DNA of 59,420 nt, from positions 1-59,420 of the forward strand of contig PKDH01000069.1 in the NCBI GenBank assembly GCA_002863045.1, given 5' to 3'. Below the pieces are notes generated by a model. The model was given only the letters and a program-made list of their open reading frames with translations, searched no databases and had not been told where the DNA came from. This stretch comes from Legionella sp. Lineage in GTDB: Bacteria; Pseudomonadota; Gammaproteobacteria; Legionellales; Legionellaceae. Of the stretch, positions 26,166-37,016 are shown piece by piece. Position 1 is the stretch's first letter; every line of letters begins with the position of its first letter. Both the position numbers and the translations under genes were made by a program.

Positions 26166-27220
26166 ATGAACATCATAAAGAGCTAATGAATCGGCTTGTA
26201 ACCATAGGTATTGTGATATTAACCGTCTACCTTACGCATCATTTTATTCCATCGATGATTTGGGCGGCCATTATTATGATAGCTACTTATCCGTTGTACA
26301 AAAAATGGCGCAAATTATTTAATCATCATGCTAATATTGCGGCGCTATTATTTACTTTTTTATTAAGTTTATTATTGTTGTTACCACTAAGCTGGCTGGT
26401 GGGTATTTTAGTCAAAGAATTGCAGTGGTTTATTAATTATCTGCAGTGGTTAAATCGTGAGGGCGCTCAAGCCCCAGCGCTTATTAAACAATTTCCTTTT
26501 TTTAAATCCGAGCTTTTACAATATTGGCAAAGCAATTTTAGCCAGCCTGGTAATTTAAAACATTTTCTCTCCAACTTACATATTTCACTCTCACCTACAA
26601 GTTATTATATCAAACGCGTGGGAACAAATTTAGCCCATCGTGGCTTTCAATTAGGCTTTACTATTTTAACGTTATTTTTTTTCTATCGTGATGGCGATAA
26701 ATTATTCGCGCAAATCAATCATGTCGGAGAGGCCTGTCTTGGTGAGCGCTGGTTTCGTTACGCCGAAAGGTTGCCTAAAGCTTTGCGCTCTATTGTTAAT
26801 GGCACCATGTTTGTAGGATTAGGTGTGGGTATATTAATGGGTTTATGTTACTTATTAGTAGGCTTCCCAGCGCCAACACTTACAGGCTTTATCACCGCTT
26901 TTGCCGCCATGATTCCTTTTGTGGTGCCACTGGTATTTGCCATTGTCAGCTTAATTTTAATCTCAATGGGCAAGATGGTTGGGGCGATTGTGGTGATTAT
27001 TTGGGGGACGGTGGTGATGTTTGTGGCTGACCATTTTGTCAAACCCTTGATGATAGGCGGGGCGATTAAGTTGCCTTTTTTGGCGGTATTATTTGGCATT
27101 TTAGGTGGTGTCGAAACCCTTGGTTTATTAGGGTTATTCATCGGCCCATTGATTATGGTGCTTTTTATTACGCTTTGGTATGAGCCGCAACACAAAATTG
27201 CCGAGTTACGTTCGTTATAA
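26162..27220 (+). CDS. AI-2E family transporter (PerM-like permease), copy 1
   Basis: A 352-residue inner-membrane protein with about eight hydrophobic segments: two pairs at the N-terminus, then a soluble stretch, then a C-terminal bundle. The AI-2E signature is visible in the last third: GFPAPTLTGFITAFAAMIPF (corresponding to the usual ...F.N.IPYVG stretch) and DHFVKPLMIGGAIKLPFLAV. Family members export diverse small molecules or act as Na+/H+ antiporters, so the name does not fix the substrate. ATG 26162 overlaps the pgpA stop as ATGA; a start at 26147 is also open. Confidence 0.85.
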   Translation: MNEHHKELMNRLVTIGIVILTVYLTHHFIPSMIWAAIIMIATYPLYKKWRKLFNHHANIAALLFTFLLSLLLLLPLSWLVGILVKELQWFINYLQWLNREGAQAPALIKQFPFFKSELLQYWQSNFSQPGNLKHFLSNLHISLSPTSYYIKRVGTNLAHRGFQLGFTILTLFFFYRDGDKLFAQINHVGEACLGERWFRYAERLPKALRSIVNGTMFVGLGVGILMGLCYLLVGFPAPTLTGFITAFAAMIPFVVPLVFAIVSLILISMGKMVGAIVVIIWGTVVMFVADHFVKPLMIGGAIKLPFLAVLFGILGGVETLGLLGLFIGPLIMVLFITLWYEPQHKIAELRSL

Positions 27221-27293
27221 AACTTGTTATTTTAACATTTGATACCATTTGATTGAGTTTAACGTCCTAGTATTTAGTTTAGATAGGGGTATT

Positions 27294-27560
27294 ATGAGTC
27301 CTAATTGGCCCAATAAAGATAATGATTTGCAAATAGCGCAAAAAATTATGCAAGCTCATGCGATAAAATGTAGCATCAATGATTTAGGCTTACTTGAGCT
27401 ACATTTGAATATGTTAAAAAAACAGCTCAATTTTCGCTTATCGCCATGGGTCGTCTCATTAGTTGAACATTTTCAAGCCGCTTATGGTGCGGCCCAGGGT
27501 GAATATGTCACAAGAAAAGTCATCACCCATTGCCTGATGCAGGGGCAAACATTGCATTAA
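27294..27560 (+). CDS. Small hypothetical protein (88 aa)
   Basis: I do not recognise this protein. It has 88 residues, no signal or membrane helix, and looks helical: SINDLGLLELHLNMLKKQL, then a Trp-containing helix WVVSLVEHFQAAYG and a closing VITHCLMQ. AGGGGT is 6-7 nt before ATG 27294, which I prefer over the upstream start at 27249. It is convergent with the binding-protein gene and overlaps its stop by 4 nt. Confidence 0.6.
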   Translation: MSPNWPNKDNDLQIAQKIMQAHAIKCSINDLGLLELHLNMLKKQLNFRLSPWVVSLVEHFQAAYGAAQGEYVTRKVITHCLMQGQTLH

Positions 27561-28297
27561 AAATAATTTAAAAATTGTGTTTGCGCTTGTCTAAAAGCCG
27601 GGCTTTGTAAAAATTGCGCAAGCGCACGATTAATATCGGCTAATAAACGTTTGTTCGCTTGGTTAACCGCAATACCTAAACCTACTCCATATTTAAACGA
27701 TGGGCCAATAACCCTTAGGTGTGATGTGGCTTTACTTTGCCAAAATTTTGCCTCAGGGGTATCTAACAATGCATAGTCAATTTGATTTTGTTGTAGCGCA
27801 TCGACTAACAAATCATTGGAGTCATAGGCTAAGATGCGCGGTTCAACGATGCCTAAAGCCCTAATAACTTGAGGATAAATAGAGCCTTTTTCAATACCAA
27901 TACGTTGTCTATTAAGGCTTGAAAATGTAAAAGGAACGGTGGTTTGACGGTTTAGCGTTAAAAATGATGCCTTGCTTGCCACATAAGGTTGGGTAAAATT
28001 AACGCGAGTTAAACGCTCAGGCGTGATGGCAATTGCGCCCACTCCTACCTCAATTTCACCATTAGCCACCGCCGGTAATAGCTCGCGAAAATAATAGGGT
28101 TTAAAAACACAGGTACGTTTAATTTGTGTGCAAATATAATTCATCATCGTAACATCAAAACCATACCAAACATCATGAGCGCCGCGGTTAACAAAGGGTG
28201 GAGCAAAATTATCTACGCCAATGGTAAGCGTTGGTAGTGGTGCTGCAGCCACATTGCTTGCCCAACAAACCCATCCCCAAAATAACCATTTAAGCAT
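27557..28297 (-). CDS. Periplasmic substrate-binding protein (amino-acid type)
   Basis: A 246-residue SBP family 3 protein with a signal peptide ending near AAA (MLKWLFWGWVCWASNVAAA). The mature start, LTIGVDNFAPPFVNRGAHDV, then WYGFDVTMMNYICTQI and GEIEVGVGAIAITPERLTRV are the classic first-lobe motifs. Two cysteines around ICTQIKRTC could form a disulfide. Such proteins feed polar amino acids to ABC importers, but no permease or ATPase gene is adjacent. It may be an orphan receptor or partner of a distant transporter. Confidence 0.85.
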   Translation of the reverse strand: MLKWLFWGWVCWASNVAAAPLPTLTIGVDNFAPPFVNRGAHDVWYGFDVTMMNYICTQIKRTCVFKPYYFRELLPAVANGEIEVGVGAIAITPERLTRVNFTQPYVASKASFLTLNRQTTVPFTFSSLNRQRIGIEKGSIYPQVIRALGIVEPRILAYDSNDLLVDALQQNQIDYALLDTPEAKFWQSKATSHLRVIGPSFKYGVGLGIAVNQANKRLLADINRALAQFLQSPAFRQAQTQFLNYF

Positions 28298-28411
28298 CCT
28301 TTAATCTTCCTTTATGTTTGAATGTAATTTTATATTGACGAAAAATAGTCTTTTTGCCAAAGAGTAATTTGCTTTTGTCTATATTTTTAATCTTTAAAAG
28401 TATCGGTTATG

Positions 28412-29728
28412 TTAGGGGTATGTTGCAAATAAATCGTATTCATCATTATGAGTTATGGTGACATCGACCAAACTTCCTACCTCGATTTTAGGGTGAGAGG
28501 GTAAATAAACCAAACCATCTATCTCAGGCGCATCACTTTTACTGCGAGCAATAATATGCTCATCGGTGATGGTGTCAATGAGTACGGTTTGAGTGGTGCC
28601 AATGTGACGTGCTAGGCGTTTGTGGCTGATGCGTGCTTGTGTGGTCATAAACTCGTGAAAACGCGTTTGCTTGATGTGGTCAGGCAAGGGGTTAGCCAAC
28701 TCATTGGCTTTAGCACCTTTAACCGGTGAATATTGAAAACAACCTACACGGTCTAGCTGGGCTTGCTCTAAAAACTCAAGTAATTCGGCAAATTCAGCCG
28801 TTGTTTCGCCAGGAAAACCAACAATAAAGGTAGAGCGTAGCGTGATATCTGGACAAATCTCGCGCCAGTAAGCAATACGCTGTAGCGTATTTTCACGATT
28901 TGCAGGACGCTTCATCGCTTTTAAAATACGTGAGTTGGCGTGTTGCAGTGGAATATCCAAATAGGGCAAAATCAAACCATCACGCATCAATGGGATAACG
29001 TCATCAACATGGGGGTAAGGATAAACATAATGCAATCGTACCCAAATGCCCAGTGTGCCTAGTGCTTCGCATAAATCACTAAATCTTGTGCGATAGGTGT
29101 TATTTTGCCAAGTGACGGTTTGATATTTGGTGTCAATGCCATAAGCACTGGTATCTTGGGAGATGACCAATAATTCTTTAACACCTGCATCTTTTAACCG
29201 TTGGGCTTCGGTCATGATTTGTTGAAAGCTATAGCTTTGCAATTTACCGCGCATGGTTGGAATGATACAAAATGTACAGGATTGATTACAGCCTTCTGAG
29301 ATTTTTAAGTAAGCGTAATGTCGAGGGGTCAGTTTAATGCCTTGGGGTGGAATAAGTTGGGTAAAGGGGTCTTTGGGCGGTGGTAAATGACGATGCACCG
29401 CTCTTATCACCTCTTCATAGGCATGGGCGCCACTAATGTGTAATACATCAGGGCAGGCTTGACGAATGATATCTGCTTTAGCGCCTAAGCATCCTGTGAC
29501 AATCACCCGACCATTTTCAGCCATCGCTTCTTGAATGGTGCTAAGAGACTCTTCAACGGCCGCATCAATAAAGCCACAGGTATTAATGACCACAACACCC
29601 GCATCATGATAGGTGGAGACTAACTCATAACCCTGGGCGCGTAATTGGGTGATGATACGCTCAGAATCAACCAATGCCTTAGGGCAACCTAAACTAACAA
29701 ATCCAACTCGGTGATTCATCCTACTCAC
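28412..29728 (-). CDS. rimO: Ribosomal protein S12 methylthiotransferase RimO
   Basis: Radical-SAM enzyme that adds a methylthio group to Asp88 (E. coli numbering) of S12. The UPF0004 domain holds its three Fe-S cysteines in [21 protein letters not shown] and [10 protein letters not shown]. The radical-SAM CxxxCxxC motif is in [18 protein letters not shown], and a C-terminal TRAM domain follows. The 438 residues agree with E. coli (441). The first ATG or the one three codons later (MNHRVGF) could be used. Confidence 0.95.
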   Translation of the reverse strand: MSRMNHRVGFVSLGCPKALVDSERIITQLRAQGYELVSTYHDAGVVVINTCGFIDAAVEESLSTIQEAMAENGRVIVTGCLGAKADIIRQACPDVLHISGAHAYEEVIRAVHRHLPPPKDPFTQLIPPQGIKLTPRHYAYLKISEGCNQSCTFCIIPTMRGKLQSYSFQQIMTEAQRLKDAGVKELLVISQDTSAYGIDTKYQTVTWQNNTYRTRFSDLCEALGTLGIWVRLHYVYPYPHVDDVIPLMRDGLILPYLDIPLQHANSRILKAMKRPANRENTLQRIAYWREICPDITLRSTFIVGFPGETTAEFAELLEFLEQAQLDRVGCFQYSPVKGAKANELANPLPDHIKQTRFHEFMTTQARISHKRLARHIGTTQTVLIDTITDEHIIARSKSDAPEIDGLVYLPSHPKIEVGSLVDVTITHNDEYDLFATYP

Positions 29729-29941
29729 TAACTTACAAACTGTAAAAAAAGTAAGCTATTATAAAGATTGTGATGGACCATGTCCACCGCTAATTCTAGG
29801 TTCAGAGTAACTTCTAATAAGAAGCGTAGGTAAAAGAAAAACAATATGAGTTTTTAACAAAATTTATGTCTTTATATTTTGCAGTAGTATTGTTATATTT
29901 ATATCCCAAAATATAAATAATAAACGAAATGGTCATAATTT

Positions 29942-30949
29942 ATGAAAAGTAATTTCATCGATCAAGCATTTGAAATTTTAGATAAAAGCCAATTATTTAG
30001 CGAAGATAGCCTATTAGCTCGCCAAATGTTAAGCCAGCATCCGCATCCTATACCAGCAGCGCGTGCTATGATAAATTTAATACAATGTAATTTTTATACT
30101 CGTGAAAAAATATTCAATCTAATTGCTCAAACAACTGCAGTTGAGAAATTATGGACAATGGATACCATTTTACTGCTGATGAAGGAAAATTATTTGCTAG
30201 GCGAGCAAGCGGGCCTTAATTTTGAGAGCATCTTACAGCACGATTCACCTTATTCTATTACCTATACCTTCATAGCCATTGATAATTACCGTTTATTGCA
30301 TGGTGAATATGGCAATCATAATCGTGCAATGGTATTAGAGCATTCTAATAGAGATGGCTTGATTAAAATGTGTGAGCGGCTTGAGCTTACCAGTTTATTG
30401 GACAGAGATAATGCCCAAATGAACTTTGAGCTTATTTTAGCGCATCAAAACTTAAACAAGGCTATATCGCTGATTAAGATATTATTTGAATTAGAATCTT
30501 TGACCCAAGATAATTTTGTTGCAGCGATGAATCTTAAACATCCACAAAAGCTGATGAAAGTTTACCAAATATTTGATGATTTAAATCTATTTGAAAGCCA
30601 TAAAAAAGCCTTAAGGTTTCAAACAGCGTGGACTTATGTTGATTTATTAAGTCGCAAAGAAATTATCAACGAGTTACGCAGGCTGCCTGTTGATAAATCA
30701 GCGCAGTGGCGCAGTAACTTGTTTAAAAGCTTAGAAACAACGCTCAAATTACATGCCCACAGTAAGCTTATACAACGGGTAGAGAAGATAAAAAAACTTA
30801 TCAAACGCATCGCCGATGTTCCTGATGTCATCAAAGATAAATCAATTTATATAAAATCCAGAGCAAGGCCTGATAGCAGGAAAACATTTTTTAATTGCAA
30901 TGGGGTAAAGCAAGGTACACCAGAACCTTCACATCGGCTCCAGATGTAA
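29942..30949 (+). CDS. Helical-repeat hypothetical protein, candidate effector
   Basis: A 335-residue protein that I cannot assign to a named family. It is all-helical, with degenerate repeats of about 35-45 residues built like LLARQMLSQHPHPIPAARAM (20s-40s), NFELILAHQNLNKAISLIKI (about 160-180) and NFVAAMNLKHPQKLMKVYQI (about 192-211): Asn-Phe, a His, then a helix rich in Ala/Leu. Similar helical arrays occur in large proteins of intracellular Legionellales. A basic C-terminus (KKLIKRIADV, KSRARPDSRK) ends the protein. No signal peptide or membrane helix is seen. It stands alone, after a 213-nt AT-rich gap, convergent with the amidotransferase gene. Confidence 0.55.
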   Translation: MKSNFIDQAFEILDKSQLFSEDSLLARQMLSQHPHPIPAARAMINLIQCNFYTREKIFNLIAQTTAVEKLWTMDTILLLMKENYLLGEQAGLNFESILQHDSPYSITYTFIAIDNYRLLHGEYGNHNRAMVLEHSNRDGLIKMCERLELTSLLDRDNAQMNFELILAHQNLNKAISLIKILFELESLTQDNFVAAMNLKHPQKLMKVYQIFDDLNLFESHKKALRFQTAWTYVDLLSRKEIINELRRLPVDKSAQWRSNLFKSLETTLKLHAHSKLIQRVEKIKKLIKRIADVPDVIKDKSIYIKSRARPDSRKTFFNCNGVKQGTPEPSHRLQM

Positions 30950-30960
30950 TTATTAGGTTA

Positions 30961-31878
30961 TTAGATATAAAGCTCTTGAGTACGAAATACCACCTGTTCT
31001 TGTTCAAGCCAGGCTTGGGTGAGCGAATACTCAGGAAGCTCTATCCAGGTGGTTCTATCGGTGGTTAATGGCTCTGAAGCAACTAAAATATTATTGCGTT
31101 TATTGGCACCATGCATTTTATAAACATCATCAAATTTGCCATAGCGCTCGCCAAAGGTAAGCCATAAACTATGAAATTCTAGAAAAGCTTTTTCAACTAA
31201 ATTGGTATTGCAGCCATAATCAAACACAAAACGGGTGACCAACAAATACTCACCATTGGTAATAAAAAGATTCAATGGTGAGGCTTCATAAATATCACAT
31301 TGTTCGCGTACTTGCTTTAAAATTTTCAAAGTTGCAAGAAGTGCGGCTTTGGCCTCATCAAGCGCAATCGGTTGGGTGTAATCATTGAGTTGGGATAAAA
31401 ACAGGCAATAAACCCACTCGCTATCAGTTGTGCCCCGTAATTGGGCAAAAATTTCTGGACGGATAAGTGGTGTTAATAAGGGCTTCATCTGGGCCATTTT
31501 AGCCAAACTGCCATTATGTGCCAAAGTGATAAAGGTATTTTCTAATTTAAATGGATGGACGTTTTGTTCAGAAACCGTTTCGTTGATGCTGTATTCCACG
31601 CCCCTTACATGCGCAAGCAAACAATTGGTATGAATTTTTTTTGAAAAACGATATAAATTTTTATCGAAAAAAGGTAGTTGTGTGGTTTTATAGTAAAAAG
31701 GTTGGTCAGGATTGGTCGAGTTTGGTTCCCAGGCACAAAAACCAAGGCCTGCTAAATTTTGAATATGCGACATCAGTTTTGGCGCATAACTTTGATGAAC
31801 CAATGAATTATCAGGGCCATATAATAAATCAAAAATAGACACGTTTTGGTTGCCTAGATAAGCCAATACTCGACACAT
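30961..31878 (-). CDS. Class II glutamine amidotransferase (YafJ-like)
   Basis: A 305-residue protein with an N-terminal nucleophile fold: Cys2 of MCRVLAYLG is the catalytic residue once Met is removed. Supporting motifs are the HVRG loop (LLAHVRGVEYS), AHNGSLAKM, and GTTDSEWVYCLFL. Stand-alone class II amidotransferases of this type (YafJ/EgtC-related) hydrolyse gamma-glutamyl amides; the substrate here is unknown. It lies 10 nt after the cyclic-nucleotide-binding gene on the same strand, so they probably form an operon. Confidence 0.85.
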   Translation of the reverse strand: MCRVLAYLGNQNVSIFDLLYGPDNSLVHQSYAPKLMSHIQNLAGLGFCAWEPNSTNPDQPFYYKTTQLPFFDKNLYRFSKKIHTNCLLAHVRGVEYSINETVSEQNVHPFKLENTFITLAHNGSLAKMAQMKPLLTPLIRPEIFAQLRGTTDSEWVYCLFLSQLNDYTQPIALDEAKAALLATLKILKQVREQCDIYEASPLNLFITNGEYLLVTRFVFDYGCNTNLVEKAFLEFHSLWLTFGERYGKFDDVYKMHGANKRNNILVASEPLTTDRTTWIELPEYSLTQAWLEQEQVVFRTQELYI

Positions 31879-31888
31879 AAACCTTTCC

Positions 31889-32890
31889 TCACATAATATA
31901 GTTATATTCGCTGTTCATACGAATAAATTGACTGTTAAACACATACACTGAATTGGCGATTTCGCGATGAATGGCGGCACTTATCACAAAAAATAAATCA
32001 GGATGGGTGTGACGTAACTGTCGATAATCCCCAATGGCAAGTTCAATCACAATGCTTTGCTCACAGGTAACATACGTGATAAGTTGCTCAAATGCGTCTG
32101 ATATCGCATTTTGCATAAACATATCCCCAATACCTGTGACATCTAAAGGCTTAATTAAAATGTTATCTTGTTGAATAAACGAGGTAATGGCGCCTGAATA
32201 GATAACCCCCAAACGCGTTGGATGTTGCGCATCAACGATAAAGCGATGGCCGCGGTCATAGCGTTTAATGGTTAACAAAGGGGTTAGTTGAGTTAATTGT
32301 TCTGGCGTTAATAAAGCTAGAAAATTTAACGTTTTATAGTGATACGCGTCTAACTCATCAAGCGTTAGTTCTACCGACTGTGTTTGGGTATTTTCAAGCT
32401 GATTGGTTTGGGAAAAAGAGGGTATCATTTGGTCGGTTTTTTCAAGCAACGTCACGATATTATCTAAGCTATACATAATCTTATTGAAGCAACGATAGCT
32501 AATATAATGTTCAATGGCATAGGTCATATGTGGATTGGCCAGACGCAACATATCAAGGGTGGTGTGTTTCATGACTAAAAGTCTTGTTGGCTCACAGGCA
32601 GTTACATTGGTTGTGACCTGTCGTTTGGAAATAAAAGAAACCTCACCAAAAATATCACCCACCGATAATGACGCAAGTTGCTGTAAATAATCACCCGGCA
32701 GACGAATATCCACATTCACACGACCTGAAATAATGATGTATAAGTCACCTTGTGCTTGACCTTGAGTGAGTAAAACATCATGCGCTTCGGCATAAGTTTC
32801 ATTTAAATAAGGCATGAGAAAATTTAATTCTTGCTTGGTTAAATGTTTAAAAATTGGCAGATGATTCAAAGTGATATCTAACAAAGTCAT
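31889..32890 (-). CDS. Protein with two cyclic-nucleotide-binding-like domains
   Basis: A 333-residue soluble protein with two CAP-type effector domains and no HTH. The first (about 12-130) is canonical: LPIFKHLTKQELNFL, LLTQGQAQGDLYIIISGRV, and the phosphate-binding cassette GDIFGEVSFISKRQVTTNVT. The second (about 190-320) is degenerate: FLALLTPEQLTQLTPLL and GHRFIVDA...GVIYSGAITSF lack a clear binding cassette. A Ser/Gln-rich linker joins them. It may be a regulatory subunit responding to a nucleotide; the output is unknown. It is likely in an operon with the amidotransferase 10 nt downstream. Confidence 0.8.
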   Translation of the reverse strand: MTLLDITLNHLPIFKHLTKQELNFLMPYLNETYAEAHDVLLTQGQAQGDLYIIISGRVNVDIRLPGDYLQQLASLSVGDIFGEVSFISKRQVTTNVTACEPTRLLVMKHTTLDMLRLANPHMTYAIEHYISYRCFNKIMYSLDNIVTLLEKTDQMIPSFSQTNQLENTQTQSVELTLDELDAYHYKTLNFLALLTPEQLTQLTPLLTIKRYDRGHRFIVDAQHPTRLGVIYSGAITSFIQQDNILIKPLDVTGIGDMFMQNAISDAFEQLITYVTCEQSIVIELAIGDYRQLRHTHPDLFFVISAAIHREIANSVYVFNSQFIRMNSEYNYIM

Positions 32891-33008
32891 GCTTTATCCT
32901 TAGTTTTGTCGCAAAAGTCTTTGGTTAAAGGCATAAAGACACCAAGCTTATAATAAATATAGCTTACTGTACAAATAAAAGATTAACTAACCAATAAATG
33001 AATTTTTG

Positions 33009-34766
33009 TCATGTGTTCAGTTGACGCAATAACGTGGCTTGAGTGATATCGCCTACCAAACGTTTGTTTGGCTGCCTCACATGGTTTGAAGATAAAAATA
33101 CAAAGGTTGGTGGCGCGATGATTTCATAAGCCTGCATAAGTTCGCGACTTTCTTTTGAATAAGCAGTGATGTCAATTTTTAAGACATAATAGTGTTGCAG
33201 CGCTTTTACCACAGCTGGTGAAGCAAGTACCTGCTTTTCAATAAAGTGGCAGCTTGTACACCAATCAGCATAAAAATCGAGCAACACCGGCTTGTTGTTA
33301 GGCAAAGCGGCAAGTTGCGCTTTTAGCGCTTTAAGGCTTGTAATGGTGGTGACCGAGGGTATTGAATTAACGGGCTGATTCAATTGCAAAGGATGCCATA
33401 CATCATGGGTGCCAAGCGCGTTACCCACTAAAATTAAAGTACCTTGTAGTGCACATATAAGCCCCACGCCTTGGCGTATCTTGGTAAAAGGATGCACGGC
33501 TTTTTGAAACGCACCTAAAAATACACTTAGCATGATAAACAAGCTTGACCATAACCACATGGTTAACCCATAGGGCATAACCCGCGCGGCCAACTGGATG
33601 GCCACAATCAGCAAAAGTACACCAAAAAAGGCTTTGATATGACTCATCCAATGGCCCGCTTTGGGCAACAAATGACCTAATGAGGTGCCAATGATAAGCA
33701 GGGGAAAGCCTAACCCTAACCCCAGGAAAAATAAGCTGCCCATGCCTGTGGTGATTTGACCATCTTGGGCGATATAACTTAATGCACCAATTAAAGGTGG
33801 GGTAACGCACGGGGATAAAATCAAAATAGACAGCGCACCCATGATGATAGCCTGCATAAAAGGGGGCCGATTTTTAGTGCGTGCAAGGTAAGAGAGTTTA
33901 TTTTGTAAGCTTGCCGGTAGCCTTAGCTCAAACAAACCAAACATGGATAACGCCAGTACCACAAATAATAAACTAAACAAACCAATCACCCAGGGTGATT
34001 GCATGATGATTTGTAAATTGTGACCAGCTTTAGCCACCACGGCGCCAATAACGGCATACATACACGCCATGCTCAGCACATAACTCAGTGATAACCAAAA
34101 TGCTTGGCGTGTACTTAAGTGGGTTTGGCCAACAATCATACCCGAGAGTACCGGTACCATGGGTAAAACGCAGGGCGTAAAGGCCAATAATAAACCCATA
34201 CCAAAAAAAGATAAAAAGGTTATCAGTAGGGGTTGATGGTTAAAAAACGAGCGGTTAGGGGTTGAATTTACGGTATTGGGTTCTGAGGCAATGGTTTTGT
34301 CAGCTGGAGCTTTTACTTTACTAATCTGCGTTATGTCTAATGTTTTATCCACCTTTAAGTTGAAATATTTGGTTTGTGGTGGATAACAAAAGCCATTTTT
34401 AGCGCACCCCTGGTAGGACACCTCATAAACATAGCGACCAGCATGTGTATGTAATACTGGCACCAAAATTGTTAAATTTTGATAATAAACCTGATAAATA
34501 GTGCCTTCTGCGGTTGTTTTCTGCTGTGCTTTAGGCAAAGTGATGGGGCCAATGTGGCCTGATGATGACGGTACAAGCTTGATATGAATTCGGTCACGAT
34601 ATAAAAAAAACCCTGGTTTTATTGCCCAATGTAACATTAAGCTGTTAGGGTTTTGAGCTTTAGCGGTTAATTTAAATGCCGTATCAGTATCCATGGGTGT
34701 AAAGGCATATGCTATCAGGGTATGGCTTAAAAAAAGCGCATACAAAAACCATTTGTTCATGAGCAA
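33009..34766 (-). CDS. dsbD: Thiol:disulfide interchange protein DsbD
   Basis: A 585-residue inner-membrane protein that carries electrons from cytoplasmic thioredoxin to periplasmic DsbC/CcmG. After a signal peptide comes the DsbD-alpha domain with the Cys pair region YQGCAKNGFCYPPQT. A membrane domain of about eight helices follows, with AFTPCVLPMVPV and LSPCVTPPLIGA carrying its two cysteines. The C-terminal thioredoxin-like domain has DFYADWCTSCHFIEKQV. The start may be at the first ATG or two codons on (MNKWF). The neighbouring chaperonin operon is divergent. Confidence 0.95.
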   Translation of the reverse strand: MLMNKWFLYALFLSHTLIAYAFTPMDTDTAFKLTAKAQNPNSLMLHWAIKPGFFLYRDRIHIKLVPSSSGHIGPITLPKAQQKTTAEGTIYQVYYQNLTILVPVLHTHAGRYVYEVSYQGCAKNGFCYPPQTKYFNLKVDKTLDITQISKVKAPADKTIASEPNTVNSTPNRSFFNHQPLLITFLSFFGMGLLLAFTPCVLPMVPVLSGMIVGQTHLSTRQAFWLSLSYVLSMACMYAVIGAVVAKAGHNLQIIMQSPWVIGLFSLLFVVLALSMFGLFELRLPASLQNKLSYLARTKNRPPFMQAIIMGALSILILSPCVTPPLIGALSYIAQDGQITTGMGSLFFLGLGLGFPLLIIGTSLGHLLPKAGHWMSHIKAFFGVLLLIVAIQLAARVMPYGLTMWLWSSLFIMLSVFLGAFQKAVHPFTKIRQGVGLICALQGTLILVGNALGTHDVWHPLQLNQPVNSIPSVTTITSLKALKAQLAALPNNKPVLLDFYADWCTSCHFIEKQVLASPAVVKALQHYYVLKIDITAYSKESRELMQAYEIIAPPTFVFLSSNHVRQPNKRLVGDITQATLLRQLNT

Positions 34767-34834
34767 ACCGCAATTGATTGAATTTGTGCCAGTGTAAATT
34801 GTTTGCTTAAAAAATCAAAAAAAAATTACCTGAA

Positions 34835-34862
34835 CCCTTGAAAACAATGGAGCTATCCCCAT
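34835..34862 (+). promoter_or_regulatory. Sigma-32 (heat-shock) promoter of groESL
   Basis: CCCTTGAA at 34835-34842 and CCCCAT at 34857-34862 are separated by 14 nt, a near-perfect RpoH promoter. Transcription should start near 34870, about 95 nt before groES. Confidence 0.85.
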
Positions 34863-34875
34863 ATCGCCTATCAGT

Positions 34876-34931
34876 GTGTTGTTTACTTAGGTATACAACA
34901 CTTACATAGCTCATTCAGAGATAACTCTGAA
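34876..34931 (+). promoter_or_regulatory. Two hairpins in the groESL leader
   Basis: GTGTTGT (34876-34882) pairs with ACAACAC (34895-34901). TTCAGAG (34914-34920) pairs with CTCTGAA (34925-34931) over an ATAA loop. Both lie in the 5' untranslated region, upstream of the AGGAG ribosome site at about 34952. They could stabilise the mRNA or tune translation. Confidence 0.45.
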
Positions 34932-34965
34932 ATATAAGTGATTAATATAATCAGGAGATTGAAGT

Positions 34966-35256
34966 ATGAATATTCGTCCGCTGCACGATAGAGTGGTAAT
35001 TTGCCGATTAGAAGAAGAACGCACCTCAGCTGGTGGCATTGTAATTCCAGACAGTGCAACTGAAAAACCTATGCGCGGTAAAGTAATGGCTGTTGGCGAA
35101 GGTAAAGCGTTAGACAATGGTGATATCCGCGCAATTGCGGTCAAAGTGGATGATGTGGTGTTATTTGGCAAATATTCAGGTACTGAAATTAAGCTTAACG
35201 GCCAAGAATTAGTCGTGATGCGTGAAGACGACATCATGGGTGTCATCGAGCAATAA
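34966..35256 (+). CDS. groES: Co-chaperonin GroES
   Basis: A 96-residue heptameric lid of the GroEL chamber. [19 protein letters not shown] is the usual start. The mobile loop is [16 protein letters not shown], and [16 protein letters not shown] and [14 protein letters not shown] follow. AGGAG sits 9 nt before the ATG. First gene of the groESL operon, transcribed from the sigma-32 promoter. Confidence 0.98.
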   Translation: MNIRPLHDRVVICRLEEERTSAGGIVIPDSATEKPMRGKVMAVGEGKALDNGDIRAIAVKVDDVVLFGKYSGTEIKLNGQELVVMREDDIMGVIEQ

Positions 35257-36957
<1,701 letters not shown>

Positions 36958-36982
36958 GTTTCCTCACCAGTTTCACCTTTTA

Positions 36983-37009
36983 AAAACCCGCCGATTGGCG
37001 GGTTTTTTT
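36983..37009. terminator. Terminator after groL, probably bidirectional
   Basis: AACCCGCC and GGCGGGTT form an 8-bp stem with a GATT loop, followed by a run of seven T on the plus strand. On the minus strand the same stem is followed by TTTTTAAAA, so it can also end the convergent Kdo hydroxylase gene (stop at 37017). Confidence 0.9.
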
Positions 37010-37016
37010 ATGACGG

